This document shows, piece after piece, positions 17,934-25,931 of a stretch of DNA of 64,000 nt. Positions within the stretch are counted from its first letter, which is position 1; each line of letters begins with the position of its first letter. Location of the stretch: positions 62,001 through 126,000 of the forward strand of contig NZ_DATBTY010000036.1 of the NCBI RefSeq assembly GCF_036516575.1, written 5' to 3'. A program made the translations under genes and the position numbers. Below the pieces are notes generated by a model. That model did not search any database, was not told where the DNA came from, and worked only from the letters and a program-made list of their open reading frames with translations. This DNA comes from Cerasibacillus sp036516575. Lineage in GTDB: Bacteria; Bacillota; Bacilli; Bacillales; Amphibacillaceae.

Positions 17934-18609
17934 AAACATTAAGAAAAACTATGGGCGTAGAGAAGTGCTAAAAGGGGTTAGTTTCACTGCTAATAAAGGA
18001 GAAATTACTTGTTTAATCGGTGTAAATGGTGTAGGGAAAACAACAATTATGAACGCCATCATGGGATTAACACCAATTAAAAGTGGTGAGATTTTAATTG
18101 AAGGTAAGCCATTAGATAAAACAAGTTATGAGAAGATCACATTTATTCCCGATGCAATTACGATGTTGCCGCAAATGAAAATTTCTGATGCGATGGCCTT
18201 TATGAACGATTATTACCAATGTTGGAATCAAAAACGTGCAAATGACATGTTAAAATTTTTTCGACTTGAAAAGGAAAGTCGCATTTCTGAACTATCAAAA
18301 GGGAATCGTGCGAAAGTGAATCTCCTTCTTGGGCTCGCGTTGGATGTGGACTATGTCTTAATGGATGAGCCGTTTTCCGGAATCGATATTTTTAGCCGTG
18401 AACAGATTGCAGAAGTTTTTACAAGTCACTTAATTGAAAATCGTGGTGTTATTATAACGACTCATGAAATTCATGATATCGAACATTTAATTGATAAAGC
18501 TGTGTTATTAGATGAAGGTGTGATATTAAAGGAATTTAATGCAGAAGATGTTCGGGAAAATGAAGGGAAATCAATTGTAGATGTCATGAGAGAGGTGTTT
18601 CATGTATGA
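17920..18609 (+). CDS. ABC transporter ATP-binding protein (YtrB-like)
   Basis: A 229-residue ATPase with Walker A GVNGVGKTT (about residues 35-43), a degenerate signature ELSKGNRAKVNLL in place of LSGGQ, and Walker B VLMDEPFSGID. The KGNRxK signature is typical of YtrB/BcrA-type exporters. It overlaps the regulator gene before it and shares ATGA with the permease gene after it, so stoichiometric translation is likely. Confidence 0.9.
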   Translation: MIEVKNIKKNYGRREVLKGVSFTANKGEITCLIGVNGVGKTTIMNAIMGLTPIKSGEILIEGKPLDKTSYEKITFIPDAITMLPQMKISDAMAFMNDYYQCWNQKRANDMLKFFRLEKESRISELSKGNRAKVNLLLGLALDVDYVLMDEPFSGIDIFSREQIAEVFTSHLIENRGVIITTHEIHDIEHLIDKAVLLDEGVILKEFNAEDVRENEGKSIVDVMREVFHV

Positions 18610-19439
18610 AAAACTATGTCAAGCTATTTAATTTTGAAATGGGCCGCTTTTTAAAAGGATACCTAGCGCTTGTTGGCATAACGGTGGCCGTTCAGGTATT
18701 AGGTGTTGTGATAGCATCTAGATCTTATACAAATAAAATTAATAAATATGTTTACCATGAGGGCATGGCTATAGATGAATTTTTAAGCCAATTTGGGGAT
18801 ATGTCTATGTATGCAATTATTCATTCTCTTTGGATTCAAGGACCCATATTATTTTGTATAAGTGTTCTACTGATTTACACACTTTTAATATGGTATCGCG
18901 ACTGGTTCGGGAAAAATACATTTATTTATCGATTACTTATGTTACCAACAGAACGGATCAACATATTTTTTGCTAAATTAACAACGATTATGGTGATGGT
19001 CTTAAGCCTTGTAGCCTTACAAATCATGTTATTACCGGTATTAAATAAGGTTATGAGTTCTTTAGTGCCGGAAGCTTATTTTATGAATTTATCTTTCAAG
19101 GAAATGATTAGCGGATTTGATGTATTAACAATCCTATTTCCTTTTTCTTTTAGTGATTTTATGATTCATTATGGTCTTGGGTTATTAGCTGTAACGCTTT
19201 TGTTTACTGCGATTTTATTCGAACGTAGTTTTCGATTAAAAGGGATTGTTTATGGCATTTTATATATTGCTTTATCATTATTAATTATCTTTTCTCCAGT
19301 CATTATGATTGCTATAACGGAGAAATCTTATCTATATCCGCTTGAACTTTTTTATCTTGAACTCATTTTGTGTGTTTTAGTGTTTATTATGTCGATATTA
19401 ACAAGTCGTTTCTTATTAAATAAAAAAATTACGGTATAA
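18606..19439 (+). CDS. ABC transporter permease of the YtrA-type operon
   Basis: A 277-residue membrane protein with about six hydrophobic segments, including TVAVQVLGVVIASRSY near the start and LILCVLVFIMSILTSRFLL at the end. It resembles ABC-2-like permeases paired with YtrB-type ATPases. Its ATG overlaps the ATPase stop (ATGA). Substrate unknown; the family is tied to envelope stress or peptide-antibiotic response. Confidence 0.82.
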   Translation: MKNYVKLFNFEMGRFLKGYLALVGITVAVQVLGVVIASRSYTNKINKYVYHEGMAIDEFLSQFGDMSMYAIIHSLWIQGPILFCISVLLIYTLLIWYRDWFGKNTFIYRLLMLPTERINIFFAKLTTIMVMVLSLVALQIMLLPVLNKVMSSLVPEAYFMNLSFKEMISGFDVLTILFPFSFSDFMIHYGLGLLAVTLLFTAILFERSFRLKGIVYGILYIALSLLIIFSPVIMIAITEKSYLYPLELFYLELILCVLVFIMSILTSRFLLNKKITV

Positions 19440-19453
19440 GAGGAGGAAAGAAG

Positions 19454-20686
19454 ATGGGAAAGTATTGGAAAGTTATTATGATACCGCTCATAACGATGAT
19501 TGTATTTATAACCTATTATATACATGTGCAATCAAATCCTGTAGCTAGTGCACAATTCTTTCTTGCGAAGCAGTCAGGAGATGAAAAAGAGGTTGAGCAC
19601 ATTAGTTTAGACACTGAAATCAATTATACTGATGGACGGGAAATGGTAGGGATTACGAATAAGGGCTCAATTGTTTATAGTAATTTATCTATCTATGAAC
19701 ATCTGAAACACATATCTAAAAACTCCCAAATAAATCGGCTAAGAAAGAAATACGGTAGCTTTATAAGAGGTAAGGCAGATGTAGGTCGATTTTTCGAAAA
19801 AGATGATTTACTTGTGCACATAGATGATAGTTTAAATCCATTTACTGACAATAGAGAAAAACATAACATCACTGTTTCAATGTATGATTTAAAAACAAAA
19901 GAGAAAGACTCTTTTGAAGTCAAACTACCTCATGTCGATAAATATAGATGGCTTTTCCTAGTAACAGCTTCGTTAAATGATAATATATTAAAGATAATCA
20001 CGTCGAATGAATATGAAGAACCAAAAAGTCACAGAACGCTAACGGACTATGTCGTGTATACCATTGATATAGATACAAAAAAAGTGATAGACGCTGAGAA
20101 AGTATTCGAATATACGAATGAAGAAATTTCAGAAAACCAATATTCAATCATAGACTTTCATACAGATAAAAGGGATGAGTTTTCAGACTTTATTATGATT
20201 GAAGAAAGATCTTACGAAGATATAACGGTTGAGAGTGAGGAAGAGGGCGCCTATAATCAACAAACAGAATCAACGGCAGCATTGAAGAAATATGATATCA
20301 AGGCAAATAAATTGAGTGACATAACGATTCCGAAAGAACTTGAAGGGTATACATTCGAGCATGTTAATGGGGATGTCTTATATTTTGTTAAACAAGCTGA
20401 ACAAAGCATTCATGTTGTAGGTTATGATCACTCTAAGAATAAGATAACATCTAAACAAACATTTGATTCGTTTGTTGACGAGTACGGGGATTATCGAGCG
20501 AATACAATATTTTACAATAATAAGTTATACGTAACGAATTTAATAGATGAAAGTAAGAGTATTGAACTAATTATTGAGGATATTGTTACCGGTGATACGA
20601 TATATAAAGGGAAAGTTGAACAAAAAGGGAAAGCACCTGTAAAAGACTATGTTTTTCAAAATGCATTTCTTAATATTAATCAGTAA
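19454..20686 (+). CDS. Membrane-anchored extracytoplasmic protein of the YtrA-type operon
   Basis: A 410-residue protein I do not recognise. One N-terminal helix (VIMIPLITMIVFITYYI, residues about 7-23) is followed by a large hydrophilic, beta-rich domain with recurring patterns such as SMYDLKTKE, YTIDIDTKK and KYDIKANK, reminiscent of a beta-propeller. No lipobox cysteine. GAGGAGG precedes the ATG, 14 bases after the permease. As the last gene of the operon it may be an external sensor or accessory of the ABC transporter. Confidence 0.6.
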   Translation: MGKYWKVIMIPLITMIVFITYYIHVQSNPVASAQFFLAKQSGDEKEVEHISLDTEINYTDGREMVGITNKGSIVYSNLSIYEHLKHISKNSQINRLRKKYGSFIRGKADVGRFFEKDDLLVHIDDSLNPFTDNREKHNITVSMYDLKTKEKDSFEVKLPHVDKYRWLFLVTASLNDNILKIITSNEYEEPKSHRTLTDYVVYTIDIDTKKVIDAEKVFEYTNEEISENQYSIIDFHTDKRDEFSDFIMIEERSYEDITVESEEEGAYNQQTESTAALKKYDIKANKLSDITIPKELEGYTFEHVNGDVLYFVKQAEQSIHVVGYDHSKNKITSKQTFDSFVDEYGDYRANTIFYNNKLYVTNLIDESKSIELIIEDIVTGDTIYKGKVEQKGKAPVKDYVFQNAFLNINQ

Positions 20687-20742
20687 ATGAATCCAGTTTA
20701 GGGGAGATTCTGGACTGGATGCTGAAAATCATTATTTACAAC

Positions 20743-20782
20743 AGGATTGACCTAAAAGGCAAATCGACTTTTGGGTCAACCC
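20743..20782. terminator. Hairpin after the YtrA-type operon (weak terminator)
   Basis: AGGATTGACCTAAAAG pairs with CTTTTGGGTCAACCCT (two G-U pairs, 9-base loop). A smaller ATCCAGT/ACTGGAT hairpin precedes it at about 20693-20720. Neither has a T-tract, so these may stabilise the 3' end rather than terminate. Confidence 0.5.
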
Positions 20783-20795
20783 TAATCATTTGTAT

Positions 20796-21395
20796 TTAAT
20801 ACATTTCGTAATTCTGTCCTGTTTGTAAGCCAAGGACACTTTTTTTGTAAAGTAATGCTGCTTCACGTGCTGGAGCTGGTTTAAAGCCTTGGAAATAATC
20901 TCCTAATGCTTCCCATGATTCTTCCATAATTGTTGGGCTAACACTATTAATGCGGATTCCTCTTGGCATTTCAATTGCAGCTGCTTTGACAAAGTATTTG
21001 ACACCACCATTTGCCATCGCAATCGCAGCCCCTTCACGAATCGGATCATCCATCATAATACCTGTCGTTAATGTAAAGCTTCCATTGTCATTCATATAAT
21101 CTAAACCACATAAGACGAGATTGACTTGACCTTTCAGCTTACTTTCAATCCCTATATTATAAATATCAGGTGTCATGTCAGTTAGTTTGGAAAATTTAGC
21201 ACCACCAGCTGCGTTAACGACAGCATCAACTTTTCCTACTTGTTGATACATCTTTTTTATACTATCAAATGAGGAGATATCGACTTGAACATCTTCACCA
21301 TTTCTGCTGGCTCGAATAATGTCATGCTCTGATTCAAGTGCTTTAACAATTTCTGTTCCAATTGTCCCACTTGCTCCAACGACAAGAATTCTCAT
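20796..21395 (-). CDS. Short-chain dehydrogenase/reductase
   Basis: A 199-residue Rossmann protein with the nucleotide-binding motif VVGASGTIG at residues 4-12 and AVVNAAGGA in the middle. The usual YxxxK active site appears as GGVKYFVKAAAIEMPRGIRINSVSP, with Y and K spaced by only two residues (YFVK), so the catalytic tyrosine is in an atypical position. It is short for an SDR. Such proteins are common as YdfG/YwnB-like enzymes of unknown substrate. Confidence 0.82.
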   Translation of the reverse strand: MRILVVGASGTIGTEIVKALESEHDIIRASRNGEDVQVDISSFDSIKKMYQQVGKVDAVVNAAGGAKFSKLTDMTPDIYNIGIESKLKGQVNLVLCGLDYMNDNGSFTLTTGIMMDDPIREGAAIAMANGGVKYFVKAAAIEMPRGIRINSVSPTIMEESWEALGDYFQGFKPAPAREAALLYKKSVLGLQTGQNYEMY

Positions 21396-21469
21396 TGCAA
21401 CAAAACTCCCTTCAAAAATCAGATTTCAATATTATTGTAACATCTTAAAAGTAAAAATGTGGCTGAATC

Positions 21470-21805
21470 TCATTCGGCCACATTTTCATATATTTTCTTT
21501 AGTTTATCATTAAACAAATCCATATGAACAATTCGTGCTTCACGTACATATTCTTTGCCCTCTACAAAGAGTAATAGAACAGGAGCGGTAAAGATAGAAA
21601 ACTTACCTGCAACAGCTTCTACTTCCGATGCATCAACATGTGCAAGCTGAATCTGGGGATAATTCTCCATTAGATTTTGTACTTGTGGTAAAAGACCGTG
21701 GCACACACTGCAATTAGGCATGCTTATATAGAGAAACGCGAGTTGATGCTCATTTATGAAGGTGTCTATTTCTTCTATGGAATGTAAATCTTTAAATTCT
21801 CTCAT
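21470..21805 (-). CDS. Thioredoxin-fold protein
   Basis: A 111-residue protein with a thioredoxin-like CxxC, C32-S-V-C35, in YISMPNCSVCHGLLPQV, and a cis-proline region TAPVLLLFVEGKE. The CSVC motif, lacking the WCGPC context, is seen in Bacillus YusE/YdbP-type proteins. GGAGG precedes the ATG. A perfect 14-base-pair hairpin lies about 150 bases upstream. Confidence 0.82.
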   Translation of the reverse strand: MREFKDLHSIEEIDTFINEHQLAFLYISMPNCSVCHGLLPQVQNLMENYPQIQLAHVDASEVEAVAGKFSIFTAPVLLLFVEGKEYVREARIVHMDLFNDKLKKIYENVAE

Positions 21806-21950
21806 CAGTTATCCTCCATTCTTTCTGTTATCATAGCACGGATTGATTGTCTAGGCATGTTTTTTGTTTATCAGTTAATTTGTGATTTAAAAAGAACAAA
21901 GATGATCATTATAGACGCTAACGCGACCTAATCGGTTAAACGAATGAGAG

Positions 21951-21984
21951 ATTACATCGCATTTAATAAGAAATGCGATGTAAT
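21951..21984. repeat. Perfect 14-bp inverted repeat with 6-base loop
   Basis: ATTACATCGCATTT, loop AATAAG, AAATGCGATGTAAT. There is no T-tract on either side, so it is not an ordinary terminator. It lies between the thioredoxin-like gene and the coat-protein gene. Confidence 0.8.
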
Positions 21985-22031
21985 AAGATAAACAAACTTC
22001 ATATTATATCGCCTTTAAAAACAAAATAAAG

Positions 22032-22063
22032 AAAAGAACCTTCGACAACGAAGGTTCTTTTTT
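22032..22063 (-). terminator. Terminator of the CotY/CotZ-like gene
   Basis: AAAAGAACCTTCG pairs with CGAAGGTTCTTTT over a short loop; A-run on the left is the T-tract of the leftward transcript. Confidence 0.85.
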
Positions 22064-22066
22064 CGC

Positions 22067-22690
22067 TTAGGATGGTTTATGTGAATGATGGCAATGGCAA
22101 TGACATTTTTTTCTGCAGTGATCGTTGCAGTGGTGGCAATGATGTTTTTTTCCTTTGTACTTTGGTAACGGATTAATAGGGTCTAAACAAGCGATGGTTG
22201 AGAAATCATTTAAGTCTAAAGTTAAACATATTCCTGTTTCCCGAAATTGAATTGTTTTAAATGGACCCTTATGGCTGAAGAAGTCACACAGTTTCTCCCC
22301 GCTGTCTGCTACTGGAATCCCATTTGCGTTGACAGGTCTTAATAACTCAACGACGACACAACATTCCGATCCTTTGACAAATTTTTTAGCACGTAAAATC
22401 GGTGTTTCGATGCAATCATAAAATGTTTCATTTGGAAAGCCGTCAATTGGTTGCTTGAATACACCACTAGCAATAAATGGTTGACAACTTTGTTTACAGT
22501 AGAGAATAAATGGAATGGTTGTTTTTAGATTACTATCATTTCTCGTTGGTGAGGTCAGTTGTTTAATGGATTGCTCACAACTTGTTATACAACGATGGGA
22601 TTGGCGCTCGGCGACTTCATTCTGTGCATCCACTATCTTTTTTACAGTCGTACAAACACAATCATCTTGTTGATGATAACTATAGCCCAT
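22067..22690 (-). CDS. CotY/CotZ-like spore coat protein with Cys/His-rich tail
   Basis: A 207-residue cysteine-rich protein. The body (CVCTTVKKIVDAQNEV, then FILYCKQSCQPFIASGVF and ECCVVVELLRPV) resembles CotY/CotZ/ExsY, which self-assemble into the crust or exosporium by disulfides. The last ~35 residues are a dense Cys/His tail (KKHHCHHCNDHCRKKCHC) that would bind metal. AAAGGAG precedes the ATG. It is divergent from another Cys/His-rich protein across 367 bases. Confidence 0.85.
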   Translation of the reverse strand: MGYSYHQQDDCVCTTVKKIVDAQNEVAERQSHRCITSCEQSIKQLTSPTRNDSNLKTTIPFILYCKQSCQPFIASGVFKQPIDGFPNETFYDCIETPILRAKKFVKGSECCVVVELLRPVNANGIPVADSGEKLCDFFSHKGPFKTIQFRETGICLTLDLNDFSTIACLDPINPLPKYKGKKHHCHHCNDHCRKKCHCHCHHSHKPS

Positions 22691-23057
22691 GAATGTTCAC
22701 TCCTTTTATATGTCATCAATTTAATATATGTTATCTATGCTGTTATGGAGTGTTTTAATGTCTAGTAAACAAAAGACTAGTTAAACAATCCATAAGAACC
22801 ATTAAAATGTTTCTTTGTATTAGTGATAGTGACGCTTCATATCTTTGAGGTGAGCCATACAATATATTGAATCCTTACAAGACTTGTAGTGGATTTATCC
22901 ACAGCCCATGAAATTCTTTAAAAGCCAGCTGATCACTGGCTTTTTATCTAGGTTTTTTAATAGAGATAATCGTATATTTTTCTATTATTAAACGATTAGC
23001 TATATCAAAAACTTACCCAACTGCATGTACTAAATAGTAGAGGAGGTGAAGTGGAAA
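22691..23057. other. Intergenic region between two coat-type genes, with orphan terminator
   Basis: No ORF with a ribosome site was found. A GTGGATTTATCCAC palindrome lies at 22889-22902 and a rightward terminator at 22921-22946. Both flanking genes point outward, so the terminator is unexplained by annotated genes. Confidence 0.5.
22921..22946 (+). terminator. Orphan rightward terminator
   Basis: AAAGCCAG, loop CTGATCA, CTGGCTTT, then TTA. No gene ends upstream on the plus strand; the nearest upstream gene reads leftward. It may end a small RNA. Confidence 0.65.
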
Positions 23058-23717
23058 ATGAGAGATTATTATCGGTATAAAGATAAGGAAATAGAAGAAA
23101 TGGCAAAGTTTTGTAGTTGCCATAAAAAGGAGGTTAAAAAGATGAAACGACATTGCTCATGTGATCGTTGTAAGAAACATCATCATAAATGGGATGATTG
23201 TTGTAAACATGATCATAAATGTTGCTGTAAGAAAGGTAAAAAACATGATGGGAAGGATAAGCATAAAAAACGAGACAAAGCAGATTTATTAGATTTTGAA
23301 TTTTTTACACTTGATCCAAATGTTCGGATGGATAATAATATGAGATTACCTGAAGATATGCAAACACCTGTAGCCTCCGTCACTCTTGAGCAGGTTAGAA
23401 ATGGAGACTTAGTTTGGCTAAATGGCGTATTTGGTTTAGATCAGGATGAGACCATCTTTATTGACAATCGAGTAGATATGAGAATATTTAAAGGAAACCC
23501 TCCAGTATTTACCCCTGGTTCAGAAATCTATCGAGCTAGATTTGAGGTAGAAGGTGAGGCTGGTGATGACCAAGTCATTGAACCATTAATGCATGTTGAT
23601 AGAATAACGGAAAACGCTAACAATGTCACGTATACTGTAACTATCGAACCGCTAGATACGGATTTATTCCTAAATGGCCCTATAACATTTACTGCAGCAT
23701 TAATTAACAAACGGTAA
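23058..23717 (+). CDS. Cys/His-rich protein, probable spore coat or exosporium component
   Basis: A 219-residue protein I do not recognise by family. The first ~75 residues are rich in Cys, His and Lys (CSCHKKEVKK, CSCDRCKKHHHKW, CCKHDHKCCCKKGKK), suggesting dense metal or disulfide cross-linking. The remaining ~145 residues form a soluble beta-rich domain (MRLPEDMQTPVASVTLEQV, VTYTVTIEPLDTDLFLNGP). AGGAGGTG at 23041 selects ATG 23058 over an in-frame GTG at 23046. The divergent CotY/CotZ-like neighbour, also Cys/His-tailed, supports a spore surface role. Confidence 0.65.
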   Translation: MRDYYRYKDKEIEEMAKFCSCHKKEVKKMKRHCSCDRCKKHHHKWDDCCKHDHKCCCKKGKKHDGKDKHKKRDKADLLDFEFFTLDPNVRMDNNMRLPEDMQTPVASVTLEQVRNGDLVWLNGVFGLDQDETIFIDNRVDMRIFKGNPPVFTPGSEIYRARFEVEGEAGDDQVIEPLMHVDRITENANNVTYTVTIEPLDTDLFLNGPITFTAALINKR

Positions 23718-23727
23718 TGGAAAAGTG

Positions 23728-23760
23728 AAAAACCCTCTATCAATTGATAGAGGGTTTTTT
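23728..23760. terminator. Bidirectional terminator
   Basis: AAAACCCTCTATCA pairs with TGATAGAGGGTTTT. Confidence 0.9.
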
Positions 23761-23785
23761 GAATAGTATGAAGTGAGATTTCTAG

Positions 23786-24736
23786 CTATTTGTTAAACGA
23801 AAAGTCTACTTCTTTTCCCTCTTGTTGTTCATAGCCTTTCATATACTTAATCCGACGTTGGGCGGCTGCTTGATTCACTTGTTCGTCAGCATGATATGAT
23901 GAACGAACAAGTGGACCAGACTCACAATGTTGAAAACCTTTCTGTAATGCAATTTCTTTTAATTCCTCAAATTCATCTGGATGATAATAACGTTCCACAT
24001 TTAAATGTTTTCGCGTCGGCTGTAAATATTGGCCGATTGTCATAATATCGACACCATGAGCTAATAAGTCATCCATTGCTTGAATAATTTCTTCTTTTGT
24101 CTCTCCTAAGCCAACCATAATACTCGATTTTGTCGGTGTCTGTGGAGCGATTAATTTTACGCGCTGTAATAGTTGTAAAGAACGGTCATATGTTGCTCGT
24201 GCCCGGACACGTTTTGTCAAGCGCCTCACTGTTTCAATATTATGGTTAAAAATATCAGGCTTACTATCCATCAATGTTTTTAAACTTTCATAGTCACCTT
24301 TCATATCAGAAGGAAGGACTTCAATTGTACAGCCTGGATTTTTTTTACGGATTGCTCGTACCGTTTCAGCAAAAACTTGAGCACCACCATCATTTAAATC
24401 ATCACGAGCAACTGCTGTAACGACAACATGGCGTAGCCCCATTAACTGAACTGAATCGGCTACTCTTTCTGGTTCGTTCCAATCTAATTCATTCGGTAAT
24501 CCTGTTTTAACCGCACAGAAACGACAGCCTCTTGTACATGTATCTCCTAAAATCATGAATGTAGCCGTTTTACGTTCACTCCAACATTCATAAATATTCG
24601 GACATTTTGCTTCTTCACAAACAGTATGGAGGTTTTTAGAACGCATTAACTTTTTTAATTGTGTGTATGATTTATTCGTGTTAATATTCGTTGTTAACCA
24701 TTTCGGCTTTCTTAAAATCTCTGTTTTATTTTTCAT
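23786..24736 (-). CDS. lipA: Lipoyl synthase
   Basis: A 316-residue radical-SAM enzyme inserting two sulfurs into protein-bound octanoyl groups. Both clusters are visible: auxiliary C40-x4-C45-x5-C51 and radical-SAM C67-x3-C71-x2-C74 (CTRGCRFC). The terminal GPLVRSSYHADEQ serine ligand motif is present. AGGGGG at seven bases selects ATG 24736; a longer in-frame start at 24775 would overlap lipM and lacks a site. It is the second gene of the lipM-lipA operon under a TPP riboswitch. Confidence 0.95.
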   Translation of the reverse strand: MKNKTEILRKPKWLTTNINTNKSYTQLKKLMRSKNLHTVCEEAKCPNIYECWSERKTATFMILGDTCTRGCRFCAVKTGLPNELDWNEPERVADSVQLMGLRHVVVTAVARDDLNDGGAQVFAETVRAIRKKNPGCTIEVLPSDMKGDYESLKTLMDSKPDIFNHNIETVRRLTKRVRARATYDRSLQLLQRVKLIAPQTPTKSSIMVGLGETKEEIIQAMDDLLAHGVDIMTIGQYLQPTRKHLNVERYYHPDEFEELKEIALQKGFQHCESGPLVRSSYHADEQVNQAAAQRRIKYMKGYEQQEGKEVDFSFNK

Positions 24737-24767
24737 TGCTGTGCCCCCTAAATGATTGATGAATTCA

Positions 24768-25577
24768 TTAAACAAATGATGGGATGGTTTCTTTATAATG
24801 TTTTTCTGCTAATTGATACACTTCATCCCATTGACTTTCTGTTAACTCAAAAGGCTTAAATTGAACGTCTAGTGTCGATTGAAACCCATGATAAAAAGCT
24901 TGTTCAACCTCATCGTATGTAAATGTTTTCCCTGTTAATTGCTGAATGGTTGCTGCTTTTTGTCTGAAGGCACGCTTGTTAACGTCACGCATTCTTTCAT
25001 TAGGAAATATAAATAAATCAAATAGCATGTCGATATCGATGCGAATAGGAATGGATCCGTGTTGTAATAGGACTCCTTTTTTCCTTGTTTGTGCGTTACC
25101 TGATATTTTTTTACCATCAACAACTAATTCATAAAAGGCAGGTCTTTCAAAGCAGACAGCAGTTCGTTTGCTTTTTTGTTTTGGGATAAAATATTCGGCT
25201 TGAATGCCGAGGTTTTTATATCCTTCTAGTATGCCTTGTGATAACACATAGTATGCTTCCCGAATAGAGTGTGGGATTTTCGGATGATTCTCAGAAACGA
25301 CAATACTGTAAGTTAGTTCATCATCATGCAGGACAGCACTTCCCCCAGTTAATCTACGAACATATTGACAGCCATGTTTCTCTAAGCCTGGGAAATGTAT
25401 CGATTTCTCAACCTTTTGGAAATGCCCAACAGATAATGATGGTTTCCTCCAGCCATAGAAACGTAATGTTGGTGGAATATGTCCTTCGCTATGCCAATTC
25501 AATAGAGCCTCATCAAGCGCCATATTGATATGGGCATCATGAGAACCTGTTCGTAAGATATTCCATGTTTCTCCCAA
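24768..25577 (-). CDS. lipM: Octanoyltransferase LipM (biotin/lipoate ligase family)
   Basis: A 269-residue protein moving octanoate from ACP to the lipoyl domain (GcvH in Firmicutes). RRLTGGSAVLHDDELTYS and the lysine motif GKKISGNAQTRKKGVLLQHG are present, and the acyl-enzyme cysteine is C142 in TAVCFERPAFYE, the LipM hallmark. Start is TTG behind AAAGGGGGAG. Adjacent lipA, 31 bases on, makes the full octanoyl-to-lipoyl route. LipL amidotransferase is an alternative family member, but motif context favours LipM. The 5' leader carries a TPP riboswitch and terminator. Confidence 0.87.
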   Translation of the reverse strand: MGETWNILRTGSHDAHINMALDEALLNWHSEGHIPPTLRFYGWRKPSLSVGHFQKVEKSIHFPGLEKHGCQYVRRLTGGSAVLHDDELTYSIVVSENHPKIPHSIREAYYVLSQGILEGYKNLGIQAEYFIPKQKSKRTAVCFERPAFYELVVDGKKISGNAQTRKKGVLLQHGSIPIRIDIDMLFDLFIFPNERMRDVNKRAFRQKAATIQQLTGKTFTYDEVEQAFYHGFQSTLDVQFKPFELTESQWDEVYQLAEKHYKETIPSFV

Positions 25578-25611
25578 AATAACTCCCCCTTTAAACAGCT
25601 ATTTTATTTAC

Positions 25612-25676
25612 AAAAAAAAGCTGCATCCCATTAGGAATGCAGCACCATGTGTAATAATTCTCATGGTAAACTGCAC
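25612..25676 (-). terminator. TPP-riboswitch expression platform: terminator and competing antiterminator
   Basis: Reading leftward, GCTGCATTCC and GGGATGCAGC form a terminator (25620-25643) followed by eight Ts (25612-25619). An alternative stem pairs TGCAG (25671-25675) and ACCATG (25662-25667) with CATGGT (25644-25649) and CTGCA (25638-25642). It shares bases with both the P1 3' strand and the terminator, the layout of a transcriptional OFF switch. Confidence 0.85.
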
Positions 25677-25758
25677 TTTCCCACGCTAGTATTAACCAGA
25701 TCGGGTGCAAAGGGTTAGAATATTTATTCCTCTCAGCCAAAAATGGCACCCCTAGTGC
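25673..25758 (-). ncRNA. TPP (THI-box) riboswitch ahead of lipM-lipA
   Basis: On the minus strand the conserved TPP aptamer blocks are all present in order: P1 GCACT, then GGGGTGCC, GGCTGAGAGG, AACCCTTTGCACCCGATCTGG, TTAATACTAGCGTGGGAA and the P1 partner AGTGC. GGGGTGC pairs with GCACCC (P2) and CTGG with CTAG (P4). An intact expression platform follows, and the first gene downstream is lipM. A binding test would confirm ligand specificity, but the core is near consensus. Confidence 0.93.
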
Positions 25759-25776
25759 AAATAATAACTTAATTTC

Positions 25777-25805
25777 ATCTTAACGATGATTACTTAGATT
25801 GTAAA
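25777..25805 (-). promoter_or_regulatory. Promoter of the TPP-riboswitch/lipM/lipA transcript
   Basis: On the minus strand TTTACA (25800-25805), 17-base spacer, TAAGAT (25777-25782). It would start transcription about ten bases before the aptamer's P1 stem. Confidence 0.6.
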
Positions 25806-25931
25806 GCGGATACAGAAAAATAGATGGTACTTTTTTAGTTAAGTATGTTTGTGTCTAAGTTGACTTTGTTTCAATTTTAAATCAATCATGATTAAATAAG
25901 TATGAATAGCAAATGTGATAGGAGGATATGA

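Noticed and set aside
22895..22903. Perfect DnaA box TTATCCACA
   Set aside because: Only one copy is seen; a single 9-mer match is expected by chance about once in a window this size, and no origin features are nearby.
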